From: Actinoplanes oblitus
Lineage (GTDB): Bacteria > Actinomycetota > Actinomycetes > Mycobacteriales > Micromonosporaceae
DNA length: 64,000 bases
Assembly (NCBI RefSeq): GCF_030252345.1
Contig: NZ_CP126980.1
Location: 2,619,501 to 2,683,500, forward strand
Direction of reading: 5' to 3'
Of this stretch, positions 40,000 through 48,324 are shown piece after piece; position 1 is the stretch's first letter; each line of letters starts with the position of its first letter. Under the pieces are notes generated by a model. That model searched no databases, was not told the DNA's origin, and worked only from the letters and a program-made list of their open reading frames with translations. The position numbers and the translations under genes were made by a program.

Positions 40000-41499
40000 A
40001 TGGCCGACGAGGACGTGGTCCGGGAGTTGCTCGCCGCTGTTCCCGCCGGTTGCACCTGGCTGGTACCGATCAGTGGCGACGACGGCCGGACCGTCGATTT
40101 CCGGGTGGCCGCCACCAGCGATCAGGCCCGCGACCTCCACGATCGCGGCACGCGGCGGGTCGACAGCCGGCTCAGCGAGCTCTATCCGTCCATGGTGGAC
40201 GGCCCGCTGTGGCGGCTCTACCTGGAGGTACTGGCCAGCGGCGAGCCGGCCAGCATGGACGAGTTCCGGTACGAGGAGTCCCGCCCCGGCGTGGTCGCCG
40301 AGTCCCGCTTCGAGATCAGCGTGCACCGGGTGCTGGGTGGCCTGCTGGTCTGGTGGACCCGGGTCGACGAGCACCGCCGCCGGCTGGAGAGCACCGAGCT
40401 GCTGGGCAGCCTCGGCTGGACCGAGTACGAGCTGGCCACCGGCCGCGCCGAGTGGTCCCCGGGGATGTACCGGATCTTCGAGCGCGACCCGGCCGACGGC
40501 CCGCTGCCGCGCACCGCGCAGGCCGCCGCGATGCTGCCCGAGGACCGGGGGATCGCCGAGGCCTCCTGGCAGACCATGGACCTGGGTGCCACCTCCGACG
40601 TGACCGTCCGGTTCCGGATCGGCGACGGGGTCAAGCACCTGCGGATCCTCTCCGACCTGGCCCGGGACGCCGACGGCCGGCCGGTGAAGATCTACGCGGT
40701 GGTGCAGGACGTGACCGCCCGGGTGGCCACCCGCACCGAGATCGAACGACTCAGCGACCAGATCCGGGATCGGGAACTGAGCGCGCTGGCCGAGCATCGG
40801 GTGGCCCGCCAGCTGCAGCAGATGATCCAGCCGGTGCCGGACGGGTCGTTCCAGCTGGACGGCCTGGAGGCGATGGTCAGCTACCTGCCGGCGGAGAGCG
40901 CGGTCCAGGTCGGCGGCGACTGGTACCACGCGCAGACCCTGCCGGACGGCCGGGTCGCGCTGGCCGTCGGCGACGTGGCCGGGCACGGCATGGAGGCCGC
41001 CAGCGGCATGGCCCACCTGCGGTTCGCCCTGGTCGCCTGGCTCTCGGTGGGCATCCGCGACCCCGGGTTGCTGCTGCGCCACCTGAACCGGCTCTGCGCC
41101 CAGCTGGGCATCACCGGCACCGCTGTGGTCGGCGTCTACGACCCGGACACCCGGCTGCTGCCCTGGGCGCGGGCCGGGCACATGGCGCCGCTGCTCGGCC
41201 GGGAGGGGCGCAGCGTCGACCTGGACCGGCCGCCCGGGCTGCTGCTCGGCGCCGAGAGCGAGGCCGACTTCCCGGTCGCCAGCACCCGGCTGGAGCCCGA
41301 CGACCTGGTGCTGTTCTACACCGACGGGCTGGTCGAGCGCCGCGGCGACTCGTCCCGGCGGGTGGCCGAGGTGCGCGACCACCTGAGCGCCGTCTCGGCG
41401 GCGCCGGGGGCGGACCCGCTGCCCCGGATCCACCGGCTGCTGCACGCGCCCAGCCCGGACGACGACACCTGCACGCTGGCCGTGCGGGTCAGAGGTTGA
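40000..41499 (+). CDS. PAS-domain PP2C/SpoIIE serine phosphatase (RsbU-like)
   Basis: Seen: 499 residues. The N-terminal sensor region has two PAS-like domains (about 10-120 and 130-245, ending KIYAVVQDVTAR), then a short coiled coil (TEIERLSDQIRDRELSAL) and a SpoIIE phosphatase domain (about 275-499: VGGDWYHA, VGDVAGHGMEAA, RAGHMAPLL, FYTDGLVERR, DDDTCTLAV). The metal-binding Asp residues are present. It should dephosphorylate the STAS anti-anti-sigma encoded next door. TAGGCT at 39988-39993, 6 nt before the ATG, suggests a leaderless transcript. Convergent with the RsbW/RsbV pair. Confidence 0.92.
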   Translation: MADEDVVRELLAAVPAGCTWLVPISGDDGRTVDFRVAATSDQARDLHDRGTRRVDSRLSELYPSMVDGPLWRLYLEVLASGEPASMDEFRYEESRPGVVAESRFEISVHRVLGGLLVWWTRVDEHRRRLESTELLGSLGWTEYELATGRAEWSPGMYRIFERDPADGPLPRTAQAAAMLPEDRGIAEASWQTMDLGATSDVTVRFRIGDGVKHLRILSDLARDADGRPVKIYAVVQDVTARVATRTEIERLSDQIRDRELSALAEHRVARQLQQMIQPVPDGSFQLDGLEAMVSYLPAESAVQVGGDWYHAQTLPDGRVALAVGDVAGHGMEAASGMAHLRFALVAWLSVGIRDPGLLLRHLNRLCAQLGITGTAVVGVYDPDTRLLPWARAGHMAPLLGREGRSVDLDRPPGLLLGAESEADFPVASTRLEPDDLVLFYTDGLVERRGDSSRRVAEVRDHLSAVSAAPGADPLPRIHRLLHAPSPDDDTCTLAVRVRG

Positions 41500-41875
41500 G
41501 GCAGATCCGCACCAGGGTGCCGCCCGGCACATCGGTGGTGGAAACCGAGTCGCAGACCCGCTCGACGATCGCCAGGCCGCGCCCGCGGATCGCCTCGGCC
41601 GACGGCATGGTCCGGCCGAACGGGCGGGGACCGCCGCCGTCGACCACGTCGCAGATCAGCGTCCCGTTCTCCGCCCAGACCCGGATGTGCCCGCCGCCGC
41701 CGGTGTGCTGCAAGGTGTTGGTGGTCAGCTCGCTGACCGCCAGGGTGAGCAGGTCGACGCGAGCCGCGGCCAGGCCCAGCGCGCGGGCCCGCTCGGCGAC
41801 GAAGACCCGGACGACGCGCAGGTCGTCCGGCTCGGTGTAGGACATGCCGTCGGTGTCTGTGGGCTCCTCAGGCAT
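41489..41875 (-). CDS. RsbW-like anti-sigma serine kinase (HATPase_c)
   Basis: Seen: 128 residues. GHKL ATPase motifs: LTLAVSELTTNTLQHTGGGG (N box), VVDGGGPRPFGRT (G1) and IRGRGLAIVERVCDSV (G2). Small proteins of this kind phosphorylate STAS antagonists and bind a sigma factor. The chosen ATG at 41875 overlaps the end of the STAS gene by 8 bp, so translation is coupled. Its 3' end overlaps the convergent phosphatase gene by 11 bp. Confidence 0.9.
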   Translation of the reverse strand: MPEEPTDTDGMSYTEPDDLRVVRVFVAERARALGLAAARVDLLTLAVSELTTNTLQHTGGGGHIRVWAENGTLICDVVDGGGPRPFGRTMPSAEAIRGRGLAIVERVCDSVSTTDVPGGTLVRICLNL

Positions 41876-42209
41876 GACGGCCCTTCTCGGTGCTCTGCTC
41901 GGCGGGCGCTCGCAGCAGCGCGTCCAGCCCGGTGAGCTCCAGCACCGCGGCGACAGCGCCGGCGGCGCCCGTGACGTAGAGCCGGCCGCCTCGCCCCTGG
42001 GCCGCGTGATAGGCGGTGACCAGGGAGTGCACGCCGGTGGAGTCGAGAAAGCCGACCTGGGCGACGTCGGCGAAGACCACGTCGCAACGACTGACCGCGT
42101 CCAGGAGCACCGCGGTGAGCCGCTCGCGGGCGGTGAGATCGCAGTCGCCGGCCAGGAACACGGTGATGCGGTCTGGCTGCGTGGCCGTTCTCGCCTCGAA
42201 GCTTGCCAT
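41868..42209 (-). CDS. STAS anti-anti-sigma factor (RsbV-like)
   Basis: Seen: 113 residues. The STAS domain has DRITVFLAGDCDLTARERL and the phospho-site loop QVGFLDSTGVHSLV, with the conserved Ser in LDSTG. It should be phosphorylated by the downstream kinase and dephosphorylated by the RsbU-like phosphatase at 40000, making a complete partner-switching set. No sigma factor gene is in the cluster, so the controlled sigma is encoded elsewhere. Confidence 0.9.
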   Translation of the reverse strand: MASFEARTATQPDRITVFLAGDCDLTARERLTAVLLDAVSRCDVVFADVAQVGFLDSTGVHSLVTAYHAAQGRGGRLYVTGAAGAVAAVLELTGLDALLRAPAEQSTEKGRHA

Positions 42210-42352
42210 CGACCGCCGTACCTTTCCCTGCCGGGGAACAGCCTGCCCGGCCCATCATGACACCCGGCGGCTCGCGGCGCGTCCACCGGATCGGAGAAAC
42301 AACGACGCGCGGGCGCCGCTTGGCCGGCGCCCGCGCGTGAGATCGTTTCCGG

Positions 42353-43360
42353 TCAGCCCTGGGCCAGAGCCTCGCAGCAGGTGTCGATCAGCAGGCGGGT
42401 GACCACGTACGGGTCGACGTTCGCGTTCGGGCGGCGGTCCTCGATGTAACCCTTGCCGTCCTTCTCCACCTGCCACGGGATGCGCACCGACGCGCCCCGG
42501 TCGGAGACGCCGTAGCTGTACTCGGTCCACGGGGCGGTCTCGTGCAGGCCGGTCAGGCGCTGCTCGATGCCGGCGCCGTAGCCGTCCACGTGCTCCTGGC
42601 GCTTCTTGCCGAGCGCCTCGGCCGCCGCGATGATCGCGTCGTAGTTGTCGCGCATCGCGTTGGTGGAGAAGTTGGTGTGCGCGCCGGCGCCGTTCCAGTC
42701 GCCCTTGACCGGCTTCGGGTCCAGGGTGGCGGAGATGCCGTAGTCCTCGGCGATGCGGTAGAGCAGCCAGCGGGCCACCCACAGCTCGTCGGCCACCTGC
42801 GGCGCGCCGACCGGGCCGATCTGGAACTCCCACTGACCCGGCATCACCTCGGCGTTGATGCCGGACAGGTGCAGGCCGGCGTCGAGGCAGGCGTCCATGT
42901 GCTTCTCGACGATCTCGCGGCCGAAGACCTCGTCCGCGCCGACGCCGCAGTAGTAGCCACCCTGCGGGGCCGGGTAGCCGCCACCGGCCGGGAAGCCGAG
43001 CGGGCGGCCGTCCTGGAAGAAGGTGTACTCCTGCTCGATGCCGAAGATCGACTCCTGGTCGGCGTACTTCTCGGCGGAGGTGCGGCAGGCGGCGCGGGTG
43101 TTGGTCGGGTGCGGGGTGCCGTCGATCAGCTCGACCTCGCACAGCACGATGATGTTGTCGCCGCCGCGGATCGGGTCCGGACAGGTGAAGACCGGCCGCA
43201 GCACGCAGTCCGACTTGTCGCCGGGCGCCTGGTTGGTGCTGGAGCCGTCGAAGCCCCACAGGGGCGGCTGCTCGCCGTTGGCCAGGATCTTGGTCTTCGA
43301 ACGGAGCTTCGCGGTGGGCTGGGTTCCGTCGATCCACAGGTACTCGGCCTTGACAGCCAT
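42353..43360 (-). CDS. glnII: Glutamine synthetase type II
   Basis: Seen: 335 residues, typical of the short eukaryote-type GS II found in streptomycetes and relatives. Motifs: EYLWIDGTQPTAKLRSKTK (N-terminus), WGFDGSSTNQA, GIEQEYTFF, NAEVMPGQWEFQIGP, GAGAHTNFSTNAMR and RGASVRIPW. It makes glutamine from glutamate, ammonia and ATP in the cytoplasm. Unlike GS I it lacks the adenylylation loop; expression is normally controlled by nitrogen (GlnR in actinobacteria), but I could not confirm a GlnR box upstream. Confidence 0.96.
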   Translation of the reverse strand: MAVKAEYLWIDGTQPTAKLRSKTKILANGEQPPLWGFDGSSTNQAPGDKSDCVLRPVFTCPDPIRGGDNIIVLCEVELIDGTPHPTNTRAACRTSAEKYADQESIFGIEQEYTFFQDGRPLGFPAGGGYPAPQGGYYCGVGADEVFGREIVEKHMDACLDAGLHLSGINAEVMPGQWEFQIGPVGAPQVADELWVARWLLYRIAEDYGISATLDPKPVKGDWNGAGAHTNFSTNAMRDNYDAIIAAAEALGKKRQEHVDGYGAGIEQRLTGLHETAPWTEYSYGVSDRGASVRIPWQVEKDGKGYIEDRRPNANVDPYVVTRLLIDTCCEALAQG

Positions 43361-43707
43361 GAAATCTCCTCAAGTCAAAACGGCGCCATGCTGGCAGTGC
43401 CGGACAACCCTGGCGCGGCGCGAGGACCCTAACGGCCGAAGATCAAATCTATGTTTCCGATCCCGATCAGCGGACGAGTGATCCCGGTTACGTTCCGGTG
43501 ACCAGCCTTCGCTCCCGGTCCGCTTCCGGTCGCCGTCGCGGATTTCCGGTACGCCATGAGCCGCGTCCCGCGATCCGTCCCGGCGGCACGGGCCCAACGT
43601 CCCTGTCCACAGAGAATCCCGAGGTCCATAATGTGACCGGGCCCACAGTCTTGCCGGGGGCGGGCCGACCAACCATGGTGGGAAGCAGCGCAGAGGAGGC
43701 GGCCGCG
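43361..43707. other. Divergent intergenic region glnII/universal stress gene
   Basis: 347 bp. It holds copy 5 of the GCGTACCGGAAA element on the minus strand (43543-43554) and the TTCCGGT words nearby (43494-43500 reversed, 43524-43530). The RBS GAGGAGG of the stress protein is at 43693-43699. I see no other gene and no clear GlnR site. Confidence 0.5.
43543..43554 (-). repeat. GCGTACCGGAAA element, copy 5
   Basis: Exact 12-mer on the minus strand, preceded there by CTCATG, as copy 1 is preceded by CATG. It is fully intergenic. Confidence 0.5.
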
Positions 43708-44583
43708 GTGCACACCCAGAGGATCGTCGTCGGCTACGACGGCTCGGCGGAGGCGCGCAAGGCGGCCCGCTGGGCGTTCGACGAGGCCGAGCGCGGCGAC
43801 GTGCCGGTCGAGCTGGTCTACGCGTACGAGTGGCCCACCTATGTCCCGGCCGCCGCGATGATGCCGGCCGCCGCCGTCTACCCGGACGTCGACACCGATC
43901 TCGCGGTCGCCGACATGCTCGGCCGGGCGGTCGACGCCGCGATGAGCAGCCACCCCGGCGTACGCGTCACGGCCCGGGTCGAGCACTCCACCGCCGCCGT
44001 CGCGTTGATCCAGCGGGCCGGCGACGCGTCGCTGGTGGTGCTGGGCGGGCGCCGCCCGGGCGGGATGCGCGCCTGGCTCGGCTCGACCAGCGGCTCGGTC
44101 AGCGCGCACGCCCGCTGCCCGGTGGTGGTGGTCCGCGGCGAGCCGCGGGCCACCGACCCGGTGGTGGCCGGGGTGGACGAGTCGGAGGCGGCCGGGTTGG
44201 TGCTGGGCTTCGCGTTCGAGCAGGCGGCGGTGCGCGGGGTCGCGGTGCGGGCGGTGCACGGCTGGTCGCCGCCGGACGGGCGGGACCTGCTCTGCGAGAC
44301 GAACCTGCGGGCGATCGGCGAGGAGCGCGGCAAGCTCGAGGCGATGGTCGGCTGCTGGCGGCGGCGATACCCGGGGATCCCGGTCAGCGCCGAGGTGCTG
44401 GTCGGGTCGCCGGGGGAGGTGCTGGCCCAGGCGGCGGCGGGTGCGCAGCTGGTGGTGGCCGGCGCCCGGACCCGTGGCACGCTGCGTGCCGTGCTGCGCC
44501 CGTCGGTGGGCCGGCACCTGTTGCACCGGGCCCGGTGCAGCGTCGCGCTGGTGACCCGGACCCGGGCGGCCATCCGGTTCTGA
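43708..44583 (+). CDS. Tandem universal stress protein
   Basis: Seen: 291 residues from a GTG with RBS GAGGAGG at an 8-nt spacing; an upstream ATG at 43675 is weaker. Two USP domains: 1-140 (QRIVVGYDGSAEARKAARWA ... LVVLGGRRPGGMRAWLGSTSG in parts) and 150-291. Domain 1 has the ATP-binding G-2x-G-9x-G(S/T) pattern (GGRRPGG...GSTSGSV); domain 2 is degenerate there (GARTRGTLRAVLRPSVG). It is probably a DosR-like stress or dormancy protein as in mycobacteria, but no DosR box was identified. Confidence 0.9.
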   Translation: MHTQRIVVGYDGSAEARKAARWAFDEAERGDVPVELVYAYEWPTYVPAAAMMPAAAVYPDVDTDLAVADMLGRAVDAAMSSHPGVRVTARVEHSTAAVALIQRAGDASLVVLGGRRPGGMRAWLGSTSGSVSAHARCPVVVVRGEPRATDPVVAGVDESEAAGLVLGFAFEQAAVRGVAVRAVHGWSPPDGRDLLCETNLRAIGEERGKLEAMVGCWRRRYPGIPVSAEVLVGSPGEVLAQAAAGAQLVVAGARTRGTLRAVLRPSVGRHLLHRARCSVALVTRTRAAIRF

Positions 44584-44591
44584 GGAGCGGC

Positions 44592-44657
44592 CTCGGTCTT
44601 TCCGGGTGGCGCTTCGTGCCGCGGCTCGGTCTCTCCGGGCGGCGCTTCGTGCCGCGG
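44592..44657. repeat. 33-bp tandem duplication after the stress gene
   Basis: Copies 44592-44624 and 44625-44657 differ at two bases; each ends GGCGCTTCGTGCCGCGG, a possible small hairpin. They fill the gap between the convergent stress protein and flavoprotein genes and may act as a terminator. Confidence 0.85.
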
Positions 44658-44659
44658 TC

Positions 44660-45790
44660 TCAGCCTTCCCGGGCGGCCAGGTACTCGGTGGCGTTGCGTT
44701 TCCACTGCTCGGCCTCCTCGGCGAAATCCGGCACGTCGGCCGGGTCGAAATCGCCGTCGAAGAACTCCTTGATCGCGGCGTTCGCGCCGGCCGCGATCGG
44801 GCCGGAGCGCTCCAGCATCCGCCGCTCGTAGCGGAGCACCGCCTCGTCCGGGGACGGACCGGCGGCGATCTCGCGGGCCAGCTCGGCGCCGTCGAGCAGC
44901 GCCAGGTTCACCCCCTCGCCGCCGAACGGTGACATCAGGTGCGCGGCGTCGCCGAGCAGCGTCGCCCCCGGCCGGTGCGGCCAGGTCAGCGGCGCGGGCA
45001 GCGCGAAGATCGGCCGGTGCAGCAGGTCGCCCTCGCTGTCCGTGATCACCCGGCGCAGCTCCGGGGCGAAGTGGGCGTACCGTTCCAGCAGCTCGGAGCG
45101 GGACCCCCGCCAGTCCGCGTCGACCTTCAGGCCGAGGTAGCCGCGCACGTGGCCGCCGCTGTTGCGCTGCAGGATGATGTTCTGCCCGTCGCCGTTGGCC
45201 CACATGTGCCCGGCACCGACCAGCGCGGCGATCGCCGGGTGCCGCTCGTCCACGTCGGTGAACCGCACCTCGACGAAGCTGATCCCGGTGTACTCCGGGG
45301 TGGCCGGCGTCAGCAGTGGCCGGACCCTGGACCAGGCGCCGTCCGCGCCGATCACCAGGCCGGCGGTGACCGACCCGCCGCCGGCGAACCGGATCTCGCC
45401 GCCGTCGCGTACCTCGGTGACCTTGTGACCCCAGCGGACGGTGCCCGGTCGCAGCGAGGCGGCCAGCATCTCGCGCAGCTGGCGGCGGTCGATCTCCGGG
45501 GCGGCGGTCTCGTCGTCGTCGGCCAGGTGCTCCATGACCAGGGCGCCGGACGGGTCGAGCATCCGCTTGGACTGTGACTCGGGCCGGGCCAGCGCGGCGA
45601 ACTCGGCGGTCAGCCGCGCGTCGGCGAGGGCGATCTGTCCGGTGTCGGCGTGGATGTCCAGGGTGCCGCCCTGGTCGCGGGCGGTGACCGAGGCGTCGGC
45701 GTCGTAGACGGTGACGTCGATGCCGTGCAGCTGCAGGACGCGGGCGCAGGCAAGACCGCCGGGGCCGGCGCCGATGATGGCGATTGTCAT
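44660..45790 (-). CDS. TetX-like FAD-dependent monooxygenase
   Basis: Seen: 376 residues, RBS AAGGA. FAD motif GAGPGGLACARVL at the N-terminus; TLDIHADTGQIALADARL and the DPSGALVMEH segment match the tetracycline-destructase (TetX-like) group; the DG motif is GADGAWSRVR and the GD motif is GDAAHLMSPFGGEGVNLAL. These NADPH flavoproteins hydroxylate aromatic polyketides or drugs. A divergent TetR regulator with two palindromic operators suggests induction by a small molecule. Actual tetracycline inactivation is not shown. Confidence 0.88.
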   Translation of the reverse strand: MTIAIIGAGPGGLACARVLQLHGIDVTVYDADASVTARDQGGTLDIHADTGQIALADARLTAEFAALARPESQSKRMLDPSGALVMEHLADDDETAAPEIDRRQLREMLAASLRPGTVRWGHKVTEVRDGGEIRFAGGGSVTAGLVIGADGAWSRVRPLLTPATPEYTGISFVEVRFTDVDERHPAIAALVGAGHMWANGDGQNIILQRNSGGHVRGYLGLKVDADWRGSRSELLERYAHFAPELRRVITDSEGDLLHRPIFALPAPLTWPHRPGATLLGDAAHLMSPFGGEGVNLALLDGAELAREIAAGPSPDEAVLRYERRMLERSGPIAAGANAAIKEFFDGDFDPADVPDFAEEAEQWKRNATEYLAAREG

Positions 45791-45817
45791 GACGAGTCCT
45801 TTGTGTCGAGTTTGCCG

Positions 45818-45869
45818 AACGACCGTTCGTTAGGCAGTTCCGACGGTAGGCTGCCGAACGAACGTTCGT
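45818..45869. promoter_or_regulatory. Two TetR operators between divergent genes
   Basis: AACGACCGTTCGTT (45818-45831, imperfect) and ACGAACGTTCGT (45858-45869, perfect 12-bp palindrome), each inside a TGCCGAACG-led direct repeat. They are about 40 bp apart, roughly four helical turns, and cover both promoters. Confidence 0.7.
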
Positions 45870-45886
45870 CAAGTAGGGTGGGGACC

Positions 45887-46447
45887 ATGAGCACGACACG
45901 ACGGGCCGGCAGCGAGACCCGGACGGAGATCCTCCGGGTGGCCCTGGAGCTGTTCACCGAGCGTGGCTTCGAGGGCACCTCGATCCGGGACCTCGCCGAG
46001 GCGCTGGGCATGACCAAGTCGTCGCTCTACTACCACTTCGCCGGCAAGGAGGCGATCATCCAGGCGCTGCTGGCGAGCCGGCGGGCCGAGGTCGAGGACC
46101 TGCTGGAGTGGCTCGGCACCCAGGAGCCCGGGCCGGACCTGCTGCGCCGCGCGGCCCTGCGCTGGATCGACTCGACCGGCCCGGAGCGCATCCTCGGCAT
46201 GCGGTTCGCGCACGCCAACGGGCCGACGATGAGCCGCCTCGCCGCGCAGGGCGGCAACATCCGCGGCTGGTTCGACGAGGTGGTCGGGCGGATCCTCGGG
46301 CCGGACGCGCCGATGCCGTCCCGGCTGCGCGCCAGGATGGCCTTCGACACGGTCAGCGCCGCGCTGTTCGCCGCGCAGGGCCAGCCCGCCAGCGAGGCGG
46401 ACATCCTGGCCGCGGCCCGCGCCGCGACCATCGCCCTGACCGCGTAG
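45887..46447 (+). CDS. TetR-family regulator of the TetX-like gene
   Basis: Seen: 186 residues. HTH: ILRVALELFTERGFEGTSIRDLAEALGMTKSSLYYHFAGKEAII, read as the standard TetR helix-turn-helix in two parts, followed by a variable ligand domain. TAGGGT at 45874-45879, 7 nt before the ATG, suggests a leaderless start. It is divergent from the TetX-like monooxygenase and probably represses both genes through the 45818-45869 palindromes. The inducer is likely the monooxygenase substrate. Confidence 0.88.
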   Translation: MSTTRRAGSETRTEILRVALELFTERGFEGTSIRDLAEALGMTKSSLYYHFAGKEAIIQALLASRRAEVEDLLEWLGTQEPGPDLLRRAALRWIDSTGPERILGMRFAHANGPTMSRLAAQGGNIRGWFDEVVGRILGPDAPMPSRLRARMAFDTVSAALFAAQGQPASEADILAAARAATIALTA

Positions 46448-46534
46448 GCGGCCGGCCGCGGCGCCCCGAAGGTGGGATGGGGAGGGCCCTGTCCCAGGTC
46501 GGCGCGGATGTCCGGAACCGGACATCCTGGCCTC

Positions 46535-46562
46535 TTGAATATCTATGGACGACCAATATGGT
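46535..46562 (+). promoter_or_regulatory. Promoter of the motif-sharing pair
   Basis: TTGAAT (46535-46540), 16-nt spacer, TATGGT (46557-46562), then 6 nt to the ATG at 46569. It fits a housekeeping-type promoter with leaderless transcription. Confidence 0.65.
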
Positions 46563-46568
46563 CGATCG

Positions 46569-48323
46569 ATGGACCGACCCGAGACGCCGCTGAGCATGCC
46601 GGCCTACACGCCGGCCGAGCTGTACAGCGACACCACTAGGGGACTGGCGAGCGCGGCCTACGTCGACATCGAGTACGCGAACGCCGTGATCGGCGAGGTT
46701 GTCGAGTCCGAGCGCAAGGCGGTGCCGCCGTCGTTCGGATTCGACCTCGACCCGGTGGTCCGGCACTGTCTTCGCGGCCGCCGGTTGCTGATCATCAGGT
46801 ACGCCCTGGTCACCGCGATTCTCCTGGTCGGCATGTGTCTCGGCAGCTGGTGGACGTTCTGGTGGCTGGCGCTGTGCGCGGTGATCATGACGGTCCGGGC
46901 CGGGCGCGGGAGCCGGCTGCGTACCCTGCGGTTCGCCTTTTTCACGCTGGCCGGCCTCGGCTTCACCGGCCTGGTCCTGCTGACCATCCTTGTGCTCATT
47001 CTCGGTCAGCTGATGAGCGCCATGCCGGACTGGCTGGGTGATCGCCTGCTGGCGATCGCCGCGTCGCCGACCACGTTGGACATGATCGAGCAGCTGATCT
47101 CCGGCGTCGCCGGCGTCTCGCTGCTGGTGCCGATCGCGCTGATCGCCGCGATGGCCGGGACGCTCTTCGTCTCTCGCTGGTTCGCCTACAACATCATGTT
47201 CACCGAGCTGGCACCGCAGAACCGGGCGGTCGCTCCGCGTTCCGGCAACGACCGGGTGGAGCGGCGGATCGCCACCGTCGCGCGGATGCAGCGCGGCAAC
47301 ATCGCGGTGCACGACACCAACCCGTTCGCCGGCGCCGGCGACGTCGAGCACGGCTGGTCGTTCGCGATCACCCTGAAGAAGCGGGAGGACGAGAACGAGC
47401 GGGTGTCCTTGGACCAGCACGAGCTCAACCGCCGGGTGAACGCGGCGATCCTCGGGATGCGCGACACCAGGCTGCGCGACGGCGAGCGGATCCCGAACAT
47501 CTACACGGTGGCGTACGTCGCGGCCGACGGCTCACGGCGCGGCGACGACCCGCTGATCGATCGGCAGACCCGCGTGCCGCTCACCCTGGCCTCGGCCGGG
47601 ACGATCGCCGCGATCGAAGCCTGCCCGCAGGGCGGTCTGCGGCACTACCTGCGCGTCGTCGTTCCGGCCAACGGCAAGCGGATCACCGGCCCGGACGGCA
47701 GCCCGATCCTTCCCGCGCAGGACTCCGGCATCTCGGTGACCGCGTTCGTGCACCTCGCGGTCGAGGGTGGTCTGCTCTACGCCGAGTTCGTGGCGCACGT
47801 GCTGCTTCCGCTGCGCGACGAGTACCGGATCGCCGACAACCTGCGCGCCGACCGGATACTGTCCCGTTCCTGGTCGGACATGATGCGCTACTACGTCGAG
47901 GACAACCTGCGCGGCCCGTGGTATCTGCTCAGCGTCGGCTGGGACGCGTTGATGCTGTCGGCGCGGATGGCCCGGTCGAGCCGCAACGCCGACGAGTACC
48001 GCTTCTACGACTACGGCGCGCGGTTCAGCGTGCGGGACATCGCGGCGCAGACGAAGGTGCGCTTCCGCGAGGGCGACCGGTCCGTGCTGCGGATCCGCAA
48101 GTCGATGCAGCAGCTGGACGCCACGAAGTACATCAAGCTCGTCGACCGGACGGTCACCGAGGCGGTCATCAGTTACCTGCGGGAGCAGGGCGTCGACACC
48201 AGCGAGTTCGAGGCGAACGTGCAGAACTTCACCTTCGGCAGCCTGGTCCTCAACGGCGGTCAGGCCATCATCGGGACCGGCAACGTCGTGAACCAGACCA
48301 ACCACACCAAAGGTGGCGCCTGA
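46569..48323 (+). CDS. Four-helix membrane protein with C-terminal amyloid-like motif
   Basis: Seen: 584 residues from the ATG at 46569, chosen because of the TATGGT promoter 6 nt before it; an ATG at 46545 would add 8 residues. Membrane helices lie at about 74-92, 94-109, 123-149 and 182-204, followed by a large soluble domain (about 220-550) with strand/helix character (ISVTAFVHLAVEGGLLYAEF) and no family I recognise. The last 32 residues read NFTFG..NGGQAIIGTGNVVNQTN and then a short tail. The same block opens the next protein, with 14 of 26 residues identical in the aligned part. The next gene starts 1 bp after the stop, so the two are an operon. Confidence 0.8.
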   Translation: MDRPETPLSMPAYTPAELYSDTTRGLASAAYVDIEYANAVIGEVVESERKAVPPSFGFDLDPVVRHCLRGRRLLIIRYALVTAILLVGMCLGSWWTFWWLALCAVIMTVRAGRGSRLRTLRFAFFTLAGLGFTGLVLLTILVLILGQLMSAMPDWLGDRLLAIAASPTTLDMIEQLISGVAGVSLLVPIALIAAMAGTLFVSRWFAYNIMFTELAPQNRAVAPRSGNDRVERRIATVARMQRGNIAVHDTNPFAGAGDVEHGWSFAITLKKREDENERVSLDQHELNRRVNAAILGMRDTRLRDGERIPNIYTVAYVAADGSRRGDDPLIDRQTRVPLTLASAGTIAAIEACPQGGLRHYLRVVVPANGKRITGPDGSPILPAQDSGISVTAFVHLAVEGGLLYAEFVAHVLLPLRDEYRIADNLRADRILSRSWSDMMRYYVEDNLRGPWYLLSVGWDALMLSARMARSSRNADEYRFYDYGARFSVRDIAAQTKVRFREGDRSVLRIRKSMQQLDATKYIKLVDRTVTEAVISYLREQGVDTSEFEANVQNFTFGSLVLNGGQAIIGTGNVVNQTNHTKGGA

Positions 48324-48324
48324 T

